From assembly GCA_017557405.1 (NCBI GenBank), contig JAFYYV010000020.1, forward strand, positions 1-43,920: a stretch of DNA of 43,920 bases. The letters are read 5' to 3'. The first letter of the stretch is position 1. Every line of letters starts with the position of its first letter. The DNA is from Prevotella sp. (GTDB lineage Bacteria; Bacteroidota; Bacteroidia; Bacteroidales; Bacteroidaceae). Below the pieces are notes generated by a model. The model was not told the origin of the DNA. It did not search any database and saw only the letters and a list, made by a program, of their open reading frames with translations. Shown here piece after piece: positions 14,242-23,453 of the stretch. Both the position numbers and the translations under genes were made by a program.

Positions 14242-14344
14242 CAGGTTTTTCGTTATTGTTTGATTGGTATGATTTCCTTATTCTGTTGAGTATGATCAGG
14301 GAAACGGTAGAAGAGTGAATCCCCTTTTTTTGAATATTTCTCGA

Positions 14345-14352
14345 CAAAGATA
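14345..14352 (-). promoter_or_regulatory. -7 box for the acyl-CoA synthetase gene
   Basis: TATCTTTG on the minus strand; the -33 position has no good TTTG. Confidence 0.5.
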
Positions 14353-14448
14353 ATAAAAAAACGCAGAACCATCACATATTTTATTTTTCTTTAGTAATTA
14401 TTAGACATTTAATGCTCTCTCCCACGCTCGAGAATAGAGACTTTTCCG

Positions 14449-14456
14449 TATCTTTG
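14449..14456 (+). promoter_or_regulatory. -7 box for the carboxylesterase gene
   Basis: TATCTTTG with no good -33 box at the expected distance. It gives a leader of about 105 bases. Confidence 0.55.
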
Positions 14457-14564
14457 CATTGTTGTAAAAAACACCCCCATCGCGTTAAACCAATCGCGGG
14501 TTTTGAAGTCTAAATAACATTAAATACCCTAAACAACAGAACTATTGTTTAATCACAACTTATT

Positions 14565-16166
14565 ATGAAAAAACTGTTTTTGCCTCTTCTGCTCCTGGTA
14601 GCAGTGTCTGCACGTGGTGCGGAAAACCCAGTGTTAACAATTGAAGGTGGTCAGGTTCAGGGCGTGTTTGCCGATGATCATCCTGACGTGTATGTCTATC
14701 GTGGCATTCCCTATGCTGCTCCTCCCATCCGTGAGAATCGTTGGAAGGCTCCCCAGCCCGTTGTGCCCTGGAAGGGTGTGAAGATCTGCGACACCTTCGG
14801 ACGCCCGAGTTATCAGGCTATCCAATATACGGGTGGTTACTACACTGAGTGGGGCTATGGAAAAGAGGCCGCTTTCAGTGAGGACTGCCTCTATCTGAAC
14901 GTATGGACAAAGGCTCCTGGAAAGGTTGGTAAGAAACTGCCTGTCGCCCTGTGGATTCATGGTGGTGGCTATCGTGAAGGTTTTGGCTCTGAGCCCGAGT
15001 TTGACGGTCAGGAGTGGGGTGCCAAGGATGTGGTGCTCGTCAGCATCAACTATCGTCTCGGCATCTTCGGATTCCTCACCCACCCCGCTTTGGCTGAGGA
15101 GAGTCCCAACCACGTTTCTGGAAACTATGGTATTCTCGACCAGATTGAGGCCCTGAAGTGGATCAAGAAGAACATCGAGCAGTTTGGTGGCGACCCCAAC
15201 AATGTCACTATTTTCGGTCAGAGTGCCGGTGGTGGTAGCGTTCGCACCCTTTGCGAGAGTCCGCTCGCTCGTGGTTTGTTCCACAAGGCTGTCATCATGA
15301 GCGCACAAGGTCTGAGCATCCCCAACCCCAACGGAGGTGGAATGATGGGCGGCCGTTATAGCGGTGGCTCTGTCGAGGATGCAGCCAACAACGCCAAGAA
15401 GATGTTCGACTGGGCTGGTATGACCGACCTGCAGAAGATGCGTCAGGCATCAACCGAGACTGTGTTCGCTCTGCCCACTATCTATCAGCAGTGGCAGCAG
15501 GCCAATAGCCCTCAGCAGCAACAGCAGGGCGGCTTCGGTGGCATGATGCGCATGGGAATGGGCTATATGCCGATGATCGACGGCTATGTCAGTGTGAAGA
15601 GCTTTGACGATGCTACTCGCGAAGGCACATTGGCCGACGTTCCTTATATGATTGGCTACACGCTGAACGATATGGGTAACATGGCTCCCAACATCGCCGA
15701 GTTCTGCAAGGTTCGCGCCGAGAAGGGTGGCAAGGCTTGGGCTTACGAGTTCGCTCGTCCTTTGCCCGATGATGGCTCTCATCCCGAAGTGAGCCAGCGC
15801 CTGCGTGGTGCTTTCCACTCCAGCGACCTCTGGTTCGTGTTCAAGAGCCTCAAGCACTGCTGGCGTCCTTGGACAAAGGGCGACTGGGACCTCTCTGAGA
15901 AGATGCTGACTGCATGGACCAACTTCGCCAAGTATAGCGATCCCAATGGTCCGAAGGGTGGTGATTGGAAACCTTGTACAGCCCAGAATCCGAAGTTCAT
16001 GGTGTTCAAGCTGAACGACAAGGACGCAGAGGCCTCTTTCTTCGGCGAGCCTGAGACTGCTCCCCAGCAGGGCTTTGGTGGATTCCCCGGAGGATTCGGA
16101 GGCGTACCTGGAGGCGCTCGTCCAGCTGGTGCTCCTGGCAGACCCGCTGCTCCAAGAAGCAACTAA
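14565..16166 (+). CDS. Exported type B carboxylesterase with glycine-rich tail
   Basis: 533 residues, signal peptide ending ARGA (1-19). Carboxylesterase type B hallmarks are present: RGIPYAAPP, EDCLYLNVW, oxyanion HGGGY, nucleophile S220 in GQSAGGG, a probable acid D369 in YTLNDMG, and H418 in AFHSSDL. It should hydrolyse esters in the periplasm; the physiological substrate is unknown. Two low-complexity parts are unusual: a Gln/Gly/Met stretch near residues 310-330 (PQQQQQGGFGGMMRMGMG) and a Gly/Pro/Ala-rich C-terminus (GGFPGGFGGVPGGARPAGAP). Similar Gly-rich patches occur in other exported hydrolases of this window. A strong terminator follows. Confidence 0.93.
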   Translation: MKKLFLPLLLLVAVSARGAENPVLTIEGGQVQGVFADDHPDVYVYRGIPYAAPPIRENRWKAPQPVVPWKGVKICDTFGRPSYQAIQYTGGYYTEWGYGKEAAFSEDCLYLNVWTKAPGKVGKKLPVALWIHGGGYREGFGSEPEFDGQEWGAKDVVLVSINYRLGIFGFLTHPALAEESPNHVSGNYGILDQIEALKWIKKNIEQFGGDPNNVTIFGQSAGGGSVRTLCESPLARGLFHKAVIMSAQGLSIPNPNGGGMMGGRYSGGSVEDAANNAKKMFDWAGMTDLQKMRQASTETVFALPTIYQQWQQANSPQQQQQGGFGGMMRMGMGYMPMIDGYVSVKSFDDATREGTLADVPYMIGYTLNDMGNMAPNIAEFCKVRAEKGGKAWAYEFARPLPDDGSHPEVSQRLRGAFHSSDLWFVFKSLKHCWRPWTKGDWDLSEKMLTAWTNFAKYSDPNGPKGGDWKPCTAQNPKFMVFKLNDKDAEASFFGEPETAPQQGFGGFPGGFGGVPGGARPAGAPGRPAAPRSN

Positions 16167-16192
16167 TCATCGTTCAACATATCAATAGCAAG

Positions 16193-16228
16193 ACCTCCCA
16201 TCACACTGAGTGGTGGGAGGTTTTTTTT
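16193..16228 (+). terminator. Intrinsic terminator of the carboxylesterase gene
   Basis: Stem ACCTCCCATCAC/GTGGTGGGAGGT (12 pairs, one G-U) with loop ACTGA, followed by eight T. Confidence 0.9.
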
Positions 16229-16294
16229 GTGTTTAACAAGTTCTTCAACTATCGCAAGTTGAAGTATAAAGGTCATATGTCCCTTTAAACCCCT

Positions 16295-16834
16295 TTAATA
16301 GTTGGATTTCATTGCTTGGTTCATCCCTTCCTGGAACTTCTGCTGCAGTTGTTGGGCGAGGGCGTTGTTGGGATTCAACTTCAAGGCCTTCTCGTAGTTC
16401 TGCATCACGGTGAGATAGTAGCGCTGACCGTTCTGGGCAGGGTTCTGCACGATGCGCACCATGTAGAGGAAACCACGAAGCGTGCAAATATCCGATTGGT
16501 CGGCATTCTGCATCTTCTCCATTCGCTCGATGGTCTGCTCGGTCTCAGTAAGCAGGTTCTCTGTCTGCTCGGCACGAGGATAGGTAACAGCATAGTTGAG
16601 ACTCTGCAAGGCCATATAATACTTCGGCTGAATGCTGTCGGGGAACATGGCGTCAATGCGTTTGAGTTCGGCCACGCAGTTGAGAATACTCTCTGGCGAC
16701 GACTGCTCAATCTTGCTGAGCGACTGGCCTACAAGCGCCTGCATGGGAACAGACTCTTGGGCGTTGATACTCACGGTTGCCATCAGGAAAAGAGCGATGG
16801 CGAGGAAACGATTCTTAAAAGTTTGAAATGTCAT
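16295..16834 (-). CDS. Exported TPR-like protein
   Basis: 179 residues, starting at the Met before a signal peptide that ends SINAQ. The remainder is helical, with one recognisable tetratricopeptide unit near the end (YLTVMQNYEKALKLNPNNALAQQLQQKF) and degenerate helices before it. It is probably a periplasmic protein-binding partner. Its start overlaps the stop of the TonB-dependent receptor by 20 bases, so translation is likely coupled and the two products probably act together. A longer in-frame extension exists upstream but lies entirely inside the receptor gene and is not used. Confidence 0.75.
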   Translation of the reverse strand: MTFQTFKNRFLAIALFLMATVSINAQESVPMQALVGQSLSKIEQSSPESILNCVAELKRIDAMFPDSIQPKYYMALQSLNYAVTYPRAEQTENLLTETEQTIERMEKMQNADQSDICTLRGFLYMVRIVQNPAQNGQRYYLTVMQNYEKALKLNPNNALAQQLQQKFQEGMNQAMKSNY

Positions 16835-18890
16835 AAGCTTTATTATTTTTAAGTGAAACAAATATTCCGATATAGAAGAAGCGGTCGCGGTTGGCTGTGA
16901 TAGCTGATCCATCGGTGTTGTAGCCGAAGATGTTGGTGCGACCCAGTATGTTGTTGAGCGAGGTATAGACAATCACCTTCGGACTGACCAACCAAGTGAT
17001 GTTGGCATCGAGACTATTGTAGGAAGGCGTGTTGCGAGTGGGATAATGGCGCGGACTTGCATACGACTCGGCCAATCCAATGATGGTTTTTCCGATGCCG
17101 TATTTCAACGTCAGTCGGAGGTTGTGGCGCGAGGCAAAATGGGGTGTCTGCCGACTCGTGTAGTCAAGATAGAAGCGCTTGGAATCGTTGAACGAATAAG
17201 AGAGCGTGGTAACAAGATTCTTGATCAAAGAATGGTTCTCGAGGAACACATCCACGCCCCGGCTCATTCCGTTTCCATCGCTTGTGTAAAGTCCATTGAC
17301 AAGAAGGGGCAAACGGTGGTATTTCTTGTAATAAGGCTCGATGCGAAGCAGCGTATTGTCCGTAGCATATTGCATGCTGAAAATAGCGTGATCGGCCGTA
17401 CTTTGAGCCAGACGTTCACCAGTCATCGCAATATAATCATCGTTGGCTGTCTGGCTGTATCTTCCCACCATCGCCGAGAGTTGGAAACGCTTGTTAGGCA
17501 CATAGCTCAATGTGGTGCGAGGCATCAGCAGCCATTCACCATCATAGCTGGCATTCTCGGCTCGGGCTGAGAGGTTCAGGAACAAGCGAGGAACCACGCG
17601 CACCTGGGCATCTACGTGGGTGGACAACAGATGATAGTCGAGATGATATTCATCCGTCTCATATCGCTTCGTGCTATTGCGAATGTAATCCTCAGCACCT
17701 GCCGACATCTTCAACACAGAAGAAAAAACCTTGCGAACCTCAGCCTTCAGATGCACCTCGTTGCGGAAATTGTGGTAGTGGTCGCCCAACGTCAGCGCAT
17801 CATTGATGTTGTTGACAACTGACGAATTGGCGATACCTGCAAAGAGGTTGTAGCCACGCCCGATGTTGGTCTTCAGCGTTGCATTGGCATAGATGTTGTG
17901 CTCGGCAAGAGACAAACTACGGCCGTCGATATGCTGGCCAATGGAAGTAAGGTCGTAGCCCACATAGGTCTTCAACACACTCGTTGATGAGAGGTCGGCC
18001 TTGTATTGAGCCTCACCCGAGAGTTTGCGGTAAGGACGACTCCAATCGTAGCGATCAGGGAAGAGCGCATTGTAGAGTCCCATACTGATGTAGTCGGCAT
18101 TGAACGAAAGACTGCTCTTTGTGTAGGCCTTCGTGCCACCCACATTCCAATCGACCAACGAGGCACTTACACCAAACTTATCTCCAATTGCAACATCAGT
18201 GGTTTCCATAGGCAGAACCGAAGAGAGCGCCTGCCCATATTCACCGCTATAGCCACCCAACGAGAAGTTGATGCCTTTGAACAGGAAGGGCGAGAAACGA
18301 CCACGAACAGCGTTGTTCTCCACGTTTGTGGAATAAGGTACAAGCACGTGCATACCATTGACAAACGTCTGACATTCATCGCTCTCACCACCTCGCACGT
18401 AAAGCTTGCCACTCTCCCCCACCTTCTGCGTACCAGGAAGGGTTTGCAAGGCAGCCACAATGTCGCCACACGAATTGCCAGACATCACGACATCGAGCGC
18501 ATTCATCGTCTTGAAATTCTCGCTCTTGCCGAAGCTATAGGTGCTGGCGGTAACGGTCACCTCATCAATCGACATCGCCCGTTCGTGCATGCGGATGGTT
18601 ATAAGAGGTAAGGATTGAGAGGTAAGAGGTAAGGAATCGGCGATGACCAGCGTATAATCATCAAAACCGATATACGTGGCACGGAGGGTCATCTCACCCT
18701 TCTTGGAGGTCTGGAAAGAGAACCTTCCAAGCGAGTCGGTCAGACAGCCATCGATCGTACCTACTATAAAAACGTTCACACCTGCGAGCGATTCGCGTCC
18801 ATCGGTCACGATGCCCTTCACTGTGGTCTGGCTGGCAGCGCTGAGGGCTACGAGCAACAGAAAAATGATATGTATCAGTCGTTGTTTCAT
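16815..18890 (-). CDS. TonB-dependent receptor with carboxypeptidase-like N-terminal domain
   Basis: 691 residues from the Met that opens the signal peptide (MKQRLIHIIFLLLVALSAAS). Residues about 23-110 form the CarboxypepD_reg-like domain (TVKGIVTDGRESLAGVNVFI, LGRFSF), then a plug domain (MNALDVVMSGNSCGDIVAAL, KLYVRGGESDEC) and a beta-barrel ending in FFYIGIFVSL. It imports an unidentified ligand across the outer membrane using TonB energy. No SusD partner is adjacent. The promoter at 18895-18926 is so close that the mRNA may be nearly leaderless. A LytTR membrane regulator lies directly upstream and a TPR-like protein downstream. Confidence 0.9.
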   Translation of the reverse strand: MKQRLIHIIFLLLVALSAASQTTVKGIVTDGRESLAGVNVFIVGTIDGCLTDSLGRFSFQTSKKGEMTLRATYIGFDDYTLVIADSLPLTSQSLPLITIRMHERAMSIDEVTVTASTYSFGKSENFKTMNALDVVMSGNSCGDIVAALQTLPGTQKVGESGKLYVRGGESDECQTFVNGMHVLVPYSTNVENNAVRGRFSPFLFKGINFSLGGYSGEYGQALSSVLPMETTDVAIGDKFGVSASLVDWNVGGTKAYTKSSLSFNADYISMGLYNALFPDRYDWSRPYRKLSGEAQYKADLSSTSVLKTYVGYDLTSIGQHIDGRSLSLAEHNIYANATLKTNIGRGYNLFAGIANSSVVNNINDALTLGDHYHNFRNEVHLKAEVRKVFSSVLKMSAGAEDYIRNSTKRYETDEYHLDYHLLSTHVDAQVRVVPRLFLNLSARAENASYDGEWLLMPRTTLSYVPNKRFQLSAMVGRYSQTANDDYIAMTGERLAQSTADHAIFSMQYATDNTLLRIEPYYKKYHRLPLLVNGLYTSDGNGMSRGVDVFLENHSLIKNLVTTLSYSFNDSKRFYLDYTSRQTPHFASRHNLRLTLKYGIGKTIIGLAESYASPRHYPTRNTPSYNSLDANITWLVSPKVIVYTSLNNILGRTNIFGYNTDGSAITANRDRFFYIGIFVSLKNNKAYDISNF

Positions 18891-18894
18891 GCTG

Positions 18895-18926
18895 CAAATA
18901 TATGCACGAAAAACGACACCTCCAAA
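18895..18926 (-). promoter_or_regulatory. Promoter of the TonB receptor gene (predicted leaderless)
   Basis: On the minus strand TTTG (18923-18926), exactly 20 bases, TATATTTG (18895-18902). The last base of the -7 box is only five bases from the ATG at 18890. A start site at the usual position, about four bases past the box, would leave no 5' leader. Confidence 0.8.
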
Positions 18927-19002
18927 TTTGGGGGACAGACGACTAAAAAGGCTGACAGACAACTAATCCGCCAGACGAATGACTAGAAAAAATGACGAAT
19001 GA

Positions 19003-19824
19003 CTAAGCGATGAACGAACGTAGTTTGGGCACATAAGTGCGCGAAACAGGCACGATTGTAGGGCATTGGCCAAGCTTGAGCTGATAGCCATTGGAATTGC
19101 CCTGGGCAGAGGTGATGTTGTTCAGGTTCACGACAAAAGAACGATGACATTGGAAGATATTCGCGTATGCCTGAAGGTCATCGAGAACGGCGGCAAGCGT
19201 GGTATGAAGCTCCTGACTCACCACCATTCCATCCTTCACGTAGTTCACTGCCACATTGTTCTTCTGCGCCTCGATATACAAAAGGTCGTTGATGGAGAGT
19301 TGGAGATCGTTTCCCCTGACGTTCGTATCGTGGATGGTCACTGTGATATCCGCCTGCTCCTCGGTGGTCTTGTCGAGCAATGTCTCGAGTTGGTTGCGCA
19401 GATGGCGGTGATAGTTCAAACCCACCGAGAAGACGGTGATGAAAACGCCAATGACCAGGGTCCAATAGAGAAACATCAGGAAGAGCAGGCCCGTTATCGG
19501 ATAGTGGAAAACCCAGGAGAACACAAGGAAGTTGCAGATGCTAATCCACAAAATCATCAGCAATATAGACATCGCCTCGTGCCAGATGCGCCAAGGCTTG
19601 AAAAACTGACGAAGAAATCGTTCGACATATCCGTAAACCAGACAACAAGCGAACGTCACAGCTCCGAACAACAACGAAACCAGCAACTTGCTGCCCCCAT
19701 ACATGCTGAACCCGAATGGTTGCAACAGATAGAGGATGAGGAAAACAATCGCACTATACACCACGCAGTCTCTCAACCAATGGCTGCTCAGCGGAAACGG
19801 ATATTTACGCGTTAAGAATGACAT
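19003..19824 (-). CDS. Membrane-bound LytTR family transcriptional regulator
   Basis: 273 residues. The N-terminal half has four hydrophobic segments (about residues 20-40, 47-67, 83-106 and 110-135). A short helix with DKTTEEQADITVTIHD leads to a LytTR DNA-binding domain (about 165-273) with IEAQKNNVAVNY, FQCHRSFVVNLNNI and a final VPVSRTYVPKLRSF, all standard LytTR positions. No histidine kinase or receiver domain is fused, so the membrane part may itself sense a signal. It lies 112 bases upstream of the TonB receptor gene, a plausible target. A tandem 18-base repeat precedes its start. Confidence 0.9.
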   Translation of the reverse strand: MSFLTRKYPFPLSSHWLRDCVVYSAIVFLILYLLQPFGFSMYGGSKLLVSLLFGAVTFACCLVYGYVERFLRQFFKPWRIWHEAMSILLMILWISICNFLVFSWVFHYPITGLLFLMFLYWTLVIGVFITVFSVGLNYHRHLRNQLETLLDKTTEEQADITVTIHDTNVRGNDLQLSINDLLYIEAQKNNVAVNYVKDGMVVSQELHTTLAAVLDDLQAYANIFQCHRSFVVNLNNITSAQGNSNGYQLKLGQCPTIVPVSRTYVPKLRSFIA

Positions 19825-19838
19825 CGTTTTTGCGTTCG

Positions 19839-19874
19839 AATCTAACTATTCTTTGAAATCTAACTATTCTTTGA
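19839..19874. repeat. Two perfect tandem copies of an 18-base sequence
   Basis: AATCTAACTATTCTTTGA occurs twice in a row at 19839-19856 and 19857-19874, 15 bases upstream of the LytTR start codon and just past the esterase stop. It may be a regulator-binding site, perhaps for autoregulation, or a simple duplication. Confidence 0.7.
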
Positions 19875-19885
19875 ATGGATGGTCT

Positions 19886-21067
19886 CTACTTGAACAAATA
19901 CTGTGCGAATTCATGCAACGACTTGCGCCACACCTGCCATTCGTGGTCGCCCGGATAGGAGTTGAACTTCACCTCCACTCCGCCTTCGCGCATCTTCTTC
20001 ACAATGTTGCGGGTGTACTCGATGCGTGGGTCCTGCTCACCACAACTCAAGAAGAACACATCGAACTGCTTGTTGAACGTCTTCGTATCGGTCAGCATGC
20101 CCGGCACCTCTTTCTCCAAATCGAAGTTGGAAGCACCTCGAATGCCACCGAACATACCTGTTGAGAACACACCTACGTTGGCAAACACTTCAGGGTCGCG
20201 CAAGCCAATGTAGAACGACTGGCCACCACCCATGGAGAGGCCACACATGGCACGGCTCTTGCGGTCTTTCTTCACACGATAGGTCTTCTCAACAAACGGA
20301 ATCACGCTCTCAATCAGCTCGCTTCGGAAGGTCTGCATACCTTGCCAGCTATATCCGCCTCCACCGAATCCACCGCTGGAAGAGCGCACGTTGCTGTTCG
20401 AGCTCACCACAATCATCGGCACCGCCTTGCCAGCCGCAATCAGGTTGTCCATGATCTGAGCCGTACAACCCTGCTCCATCCAACCACGATGGTCCTCGCC
20501 GCCACCATGCTGAATATACACCACGGGATAGTCCTTCTTGCCCTCGTCGTAGCCAGCGGGCGTATAGACCATCAGCGGGCGCCACTTCTTCTCCACGTTC
20601 GAGAAATAGTGAACAGTGCGCACCTCGCCATGCGGCACATCCTGCACCTCGAAGTCGTCCATACCAACTTCAGGAATATCGATGGCACTCGACCAGCGGC
20701 TGCAACCATAGAACGTCTGACTGGCGGGATCGGCCGTAGAAACGCCATCGACCACCAACGAATAATAATGATATCCTGGCACTTGCGGCTTCGTGGTTAC
20801 CGTCCATACACCATTCTCCGACTTCTGCATGTCGTACTTCACACCTCCGAGGTCTATCTGCACCAGCTGCGCCTGAGGAGCATTCACGCGGAACATCACG
20901 CTGTTGTCGGCCAACACACGTGGATAGGAATCGCGATTGATGTTAGTCACTGGAGAGTACGACCCTTCGGGGAAGCTCTCCCTGCGAAACCCCTGTGCTA
21001 CAATCTGAGTGCAACAAACGGCCGATAGCAACGCGGCCAATATCATCTTCTTTGTTCTCATTGTCAT
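19886..21067 (-). CDS. CE1-type esterase (feruloyl/acetyl xylan esterase-like)
   Basis: 393 residues. A signal peptide ends IVAQ. Residues about 35-130 form an immunoglobulin-like CBM48/E-set domain (VMFRVNAPQAQLVQIDLGG ... YHYYSLVVDG), followed by an esterase D/CE1 catalytic domain: oxyanion region YIQHGGGED, nucleophile in GLSMGGGQS, acid in SCGEQDPR, His in PGDHEWQVW. This layout is typical of Bacteroidetes enzymes that remove feruloyl or acetyl groups from arabinoxylan. It starts eight bases after the GH51 stop, so it is in an operon with an arabinofuranosidase, which fits. A start two codons later (21061) is equally possible. Confidence 0.92.
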   Translation of the reverse strand: MTMRTKKMILAALLSAVCCTQIVAQGFRRESFPEGSYSPVTNINRDSYPRVLADNSVMFRVNAPQAQLVQIDLGGVKYDMQKSENGVWTVTTKPQVPGYHYYSLVVDGVSTADPASQTFYGCSRWSSAIDIPEVGMDDFEVQDVPHGEVRTVHYFSNVEKKWRPLMVYTPAGYDEGKKDYPVVYIQHGGGEDHRGWMEQGCTAQIMDNLIAAGKAVPMIVVSSNSNVRSSSGGFGGGGYSWQGMQTFRSELIESVIPFVEKTYRVKKDRKSRAMCGLSMGGGQSFYIGLRDPEVFANVGVFSTGMFGGIRGASNFDLEKEVPGMLTDTKTFNKQFDVFFLSCGEQDPRIEYTRNIVKKMREGGVEVKFNSYPGDHEWQVWRKSLHEFAQYLFK

Positions 21068-21074
21068 ATAAAGT

Positions 21075-23258
21075 TTAGTTTTTCTTCAATCGCAATACGC
21101 CGACAGAGTTCTCGGGCATCAGGAATTCAAACTTCCCCTTCACCGCTCCGAGGCTCTTGGTTTGTGGCGTGATGGCCTCTGCATAGCTGAAGTCGGCTGG
21201 CACATCGGGATGACTCGAATAGTAGTTCTGGTCGCCCTGGTTCTTCACGTTGGTGTCGTGCGAGGTCATGAATTCCACCTCGGCAGTGTAGGCATCGTTG
21301 CCTGTGAGGCTGATGCTGACCTGCTTGCCCTTCGCCTCGGCATTCACGAACTTCAAGTAGATGGTGCCCGTCTGGGTGTCGATGGTGGACGATGTATAGA
21401 TTTTCCCATCCACCTCCTCGCCGTTCTTGACTTCCTCGTGCTTCAGCGCCCGGTTGCCACCCAACGAGAAGAGCTGCTGGTAATAATAGTTCGTGGTGCG
21501 CCACAAGCCTCGGTTGTCAAACCAGATGAGGTTCGAGTTCCACTTGTTGTAGCCTTTCTTGCAGAACAGCGGAGCATAGGCGGCCATCACCACCATATCG
21601 GAATTGCGCTCCAGGCTCAGCCAATAGGCGGCCTCGGCAAGGGTGCTGCGATAGGCGTTGTTGGTGTTGTTGTTGGCAAACTCACCCACGAACACACGTG
21701 TAGGACGGCTACGGTCGTAGGTCAATCCCTGACCACCACGCTTGGCATCGGGTGCATAGCGGTTGCCCTGACTGAAGAACCAGTCGTCGCCTTTGTAATA
21801 GTGCTCGTCCACGTAGGTATCGGGATATTTGGCATCAATCTCGGCGTAGTTGTTATCGAACTCACGACCAGCATCGCGGGCTCCGGCGGTGGAAACGATG
21901 ATGATATCAGGATACTGCGCCTTGATGGCCTTGTACATGATGTCGAAACGCTTCCAGAACTCCTTGCCTTGGTTCTCGTTGCCCACACCCAGATACTTCA
22001 GGTTGAACGGTGCGGGATGGCCCATCTCGGCACGAATCTTACCCCATTTGGAGGTCACAGGACCATTGCAGAACTCAATCAGGTCGAGGGCGTCCTTCAC
22101 AAAGATGTCGTGGAAACGCTTGCGGTCGGCCTCTGTCTCGAGCGGAGCGATATACGAATGTCTCACAAACTGGCAGGTCACACCGTTGTTGAGCACGGGC
22201 AGCGGACTTGCTCCGAGCGACTCAGCCATGAGGAAATACTCGTAGAAGCCCACGTATTGCGATGTCCAATAGCCCCAGTGGTTGCGGAAACCGATACGCT
22301 CCTCGGGTGCTCCGATGGAGTTCTTCCAGAACACCTGACCGAAGTAGTTGGGACCCTCCGATGCACAACCGCCCGGGAATCGCATGAACTTGGGATGAAG
22401 TGCGGCGAGGGCTTCCATCAGGTCTTTTCTGAAAGGTCCGTCCTTGCCACCCTTCCACAACCGTGAGGGCTCGGGCAGCAAGGTCACGAAATCGAGGTAG
22501 AAGGTGCCTGCTTTGTCGCCCACGATGACCAACCGGCTGTCCTTCGAGCGCAAAGCCTTCAGGCATCCCGTATATTTCTTCCATTCGTTCTTCAGCTTCG
22601 AGATCTTGATGACGTTCGAGTTCACGTTGCCATCAACATCTTCCAGCCAAACGCTCACCTTGCCCTTGTACTTCTCGCCCTGCAGATAGAGCCCGAGGTC
22701 GTAGCTCACACCAGCCTCCACGGCCAACGAAGGGCGCTGGGTGTTATTGCTATAGGTGGCATTGCGATCGCGCGTGCTGGGGGTGATTCCGTATCCGTTG
22801 GCAGCAATGCCATAGCCTGCGCCAGCCTTCTCGATGTCGAACCTCACGCAATACTGCACATAGCGCAGTTCATCGTCGTATTTGTCGTTGGGGTCGTAGT
22901 CGTACTTGCGCTCGAGCTTCACCAGCGGATGGTCGCTCACGGCACGAGCCTTTCCCACGGCTCCACCCTTGCCCACAACCGTCCATCCAAAGAAGATGGT
23001 GTCGCTCTGCGAGAATTCGTTGGCAGGACCGTCGGGCACGTTGTAGGCCTGGAACGAGTTGTTCTGAATCATCTGCGCACAGATGCCTCCATCGAGCGAC
23101 TGGTTGATGTCCTCGAAGAAGATGCCGCTCAGTGTGGGGCTGATTTCGATGCCCAGCGTCTTGGTGTCGATGCTGAGTTGGCGTTGTTCTGTCTGCGCCC
23201 AAGCCTGGGCCAGTACGAATGTCAGTAAAACGGCGAATGCCAGAAGGTTCTTTTTCAT
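21075..23258 (-). CDS. GH51 alpha-L-arabinofuranosidase
   Basis: 727 residues with a signal peptide ending AWAQ. GH51 signature parts are clear: LSGIFFEDINQSLDGG at the N-terminus, a carbohydrate-binding-like insert (about 150-260), RFPGGCASEG, acid/base E428 in GNENQG, nucleophile E526 in VGEFANN, and a C-terminal beta-domain. It releases arabinose from arabinan or arabinoxylan in the periplasm. The downstream CE1-type esterase is in the same transcript. The best promoter (23454-23485) places the 22-base tandem array C inside its 5' leader of about 190 bases, an unusual arrangement that could affect expression. Confidence 0.95.
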   Translation of the reverse strand: MKKNLLAFAVLLTFVLAQAWAQTEQRQLSIDTKTLGIEISPTLSGIFFEDINQSLDGGICAQMIQNNSFQAYNVPDGPANEFSQSDTIFFGWTVVGKGGAVGKARAVSDHPLVKLERKYDYDPNDKYDDELRYVQYCVRFDIEKAGAGYGIAANGYGITPSTRDRNATYSNNTQRPSLAVEAGVSYDLGLYLQGEKYKGKVSVWLEDVDGNVNSNVIKISKLKNEWKKYTGCLKALRSKDSRLVIVGDKAGTFYLDFVTLLPEPSRLWKGGKDGPFRKDLMEALAALHPKFMRFPGGCASEGPNYFGQVFWKNSIGAPEERIGFRNHWGYWTSQYVGFYEYFLMAESLGASPLPVLNNGVTCQFVRHSYIAPLETEADRKRFHDIFVKDALDLIEFCNGPVTSKWGKIRAEMGHPAPFNLKYLGVGNENQGKEFWKRFDIMYKAIKAQYPDIIIVSTAGARDAGREFDNNYAEIDAKYPDTYVDEHYYKGDDWFFSQGNRYAPDAKRGGQGLTYDRSRPTRVFVGEFANNNTNNAYRSTLAEAAYWLSLERNSDMVVMAAYAPLFCKKGYNKWNSNLIWFDNRGLWRTTNYYYQQLFSLGGNRALKHEEVKNGEEVDGKIYTSSTIDTQTGTIYLKFVNAEAKGKQVSISLTGNDAYTAEVEFMTSHDTNVKNQGDQNYYSSHPDVPADFSYAEAITPQTKSLGAVKGKFEFLMPENSVGVLRLKKN

Positions 23259-23294
23259 TTTTTCTTTTAGGTTTGTTTGATGAACATGTTTTTG

Positions 23295-23448
23295 TCAGAG
23301 TTGCCTTTTGAGGCTGCCATTTGTGGTCTTTGACCGCGTCAGATGCATGCTCTGGGCTTGTCAGATGTGGCTTCTGAGGCTGTCAGATGTGGTCTTTTAG
23401 CCTGCTGGTGTTGCCCCCACCGACCGTCAAGGCCACTCTCCCCGACTA
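23295..23448. repeat. 22-base tandem array, locus C (7 units)
   Basis: Units start at 23295, 23317, 23339, 23361, 23383, 23405 and 23427. Five begin TCA and one CCA; two are close to TCAGATGTGGCTTCTGAGG. The sixth unit is degenerate but the seventh returns in phase (TCAAGGCC). It lies 36 bases upstream of the GH51 start codon. Confidence 0.8.
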
Positions 23449-23453
23449 CATTG

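Larger units (their letters stand above)
14242..14564. other. Divergent intergenic region (323 bases)
   Basis: Two outward -7 boxes are visible (minus at 14345-14352, plus at 14449-14456), about 100 bases from the respective start codons, leaving moderately long leaders. No repeat, RNA gene or operator could be identified beyond a short inverted repeat ATCGCG..CGCGGG-like near 14480-14500. Confidence 0.6.

Noticed and set aside
21162-22466. A 434-codon open frame antisense to the GH51 gene
   Set aside because: Val/His-rich, no recognisable domain; it lies wholly inside a well-supported gene.
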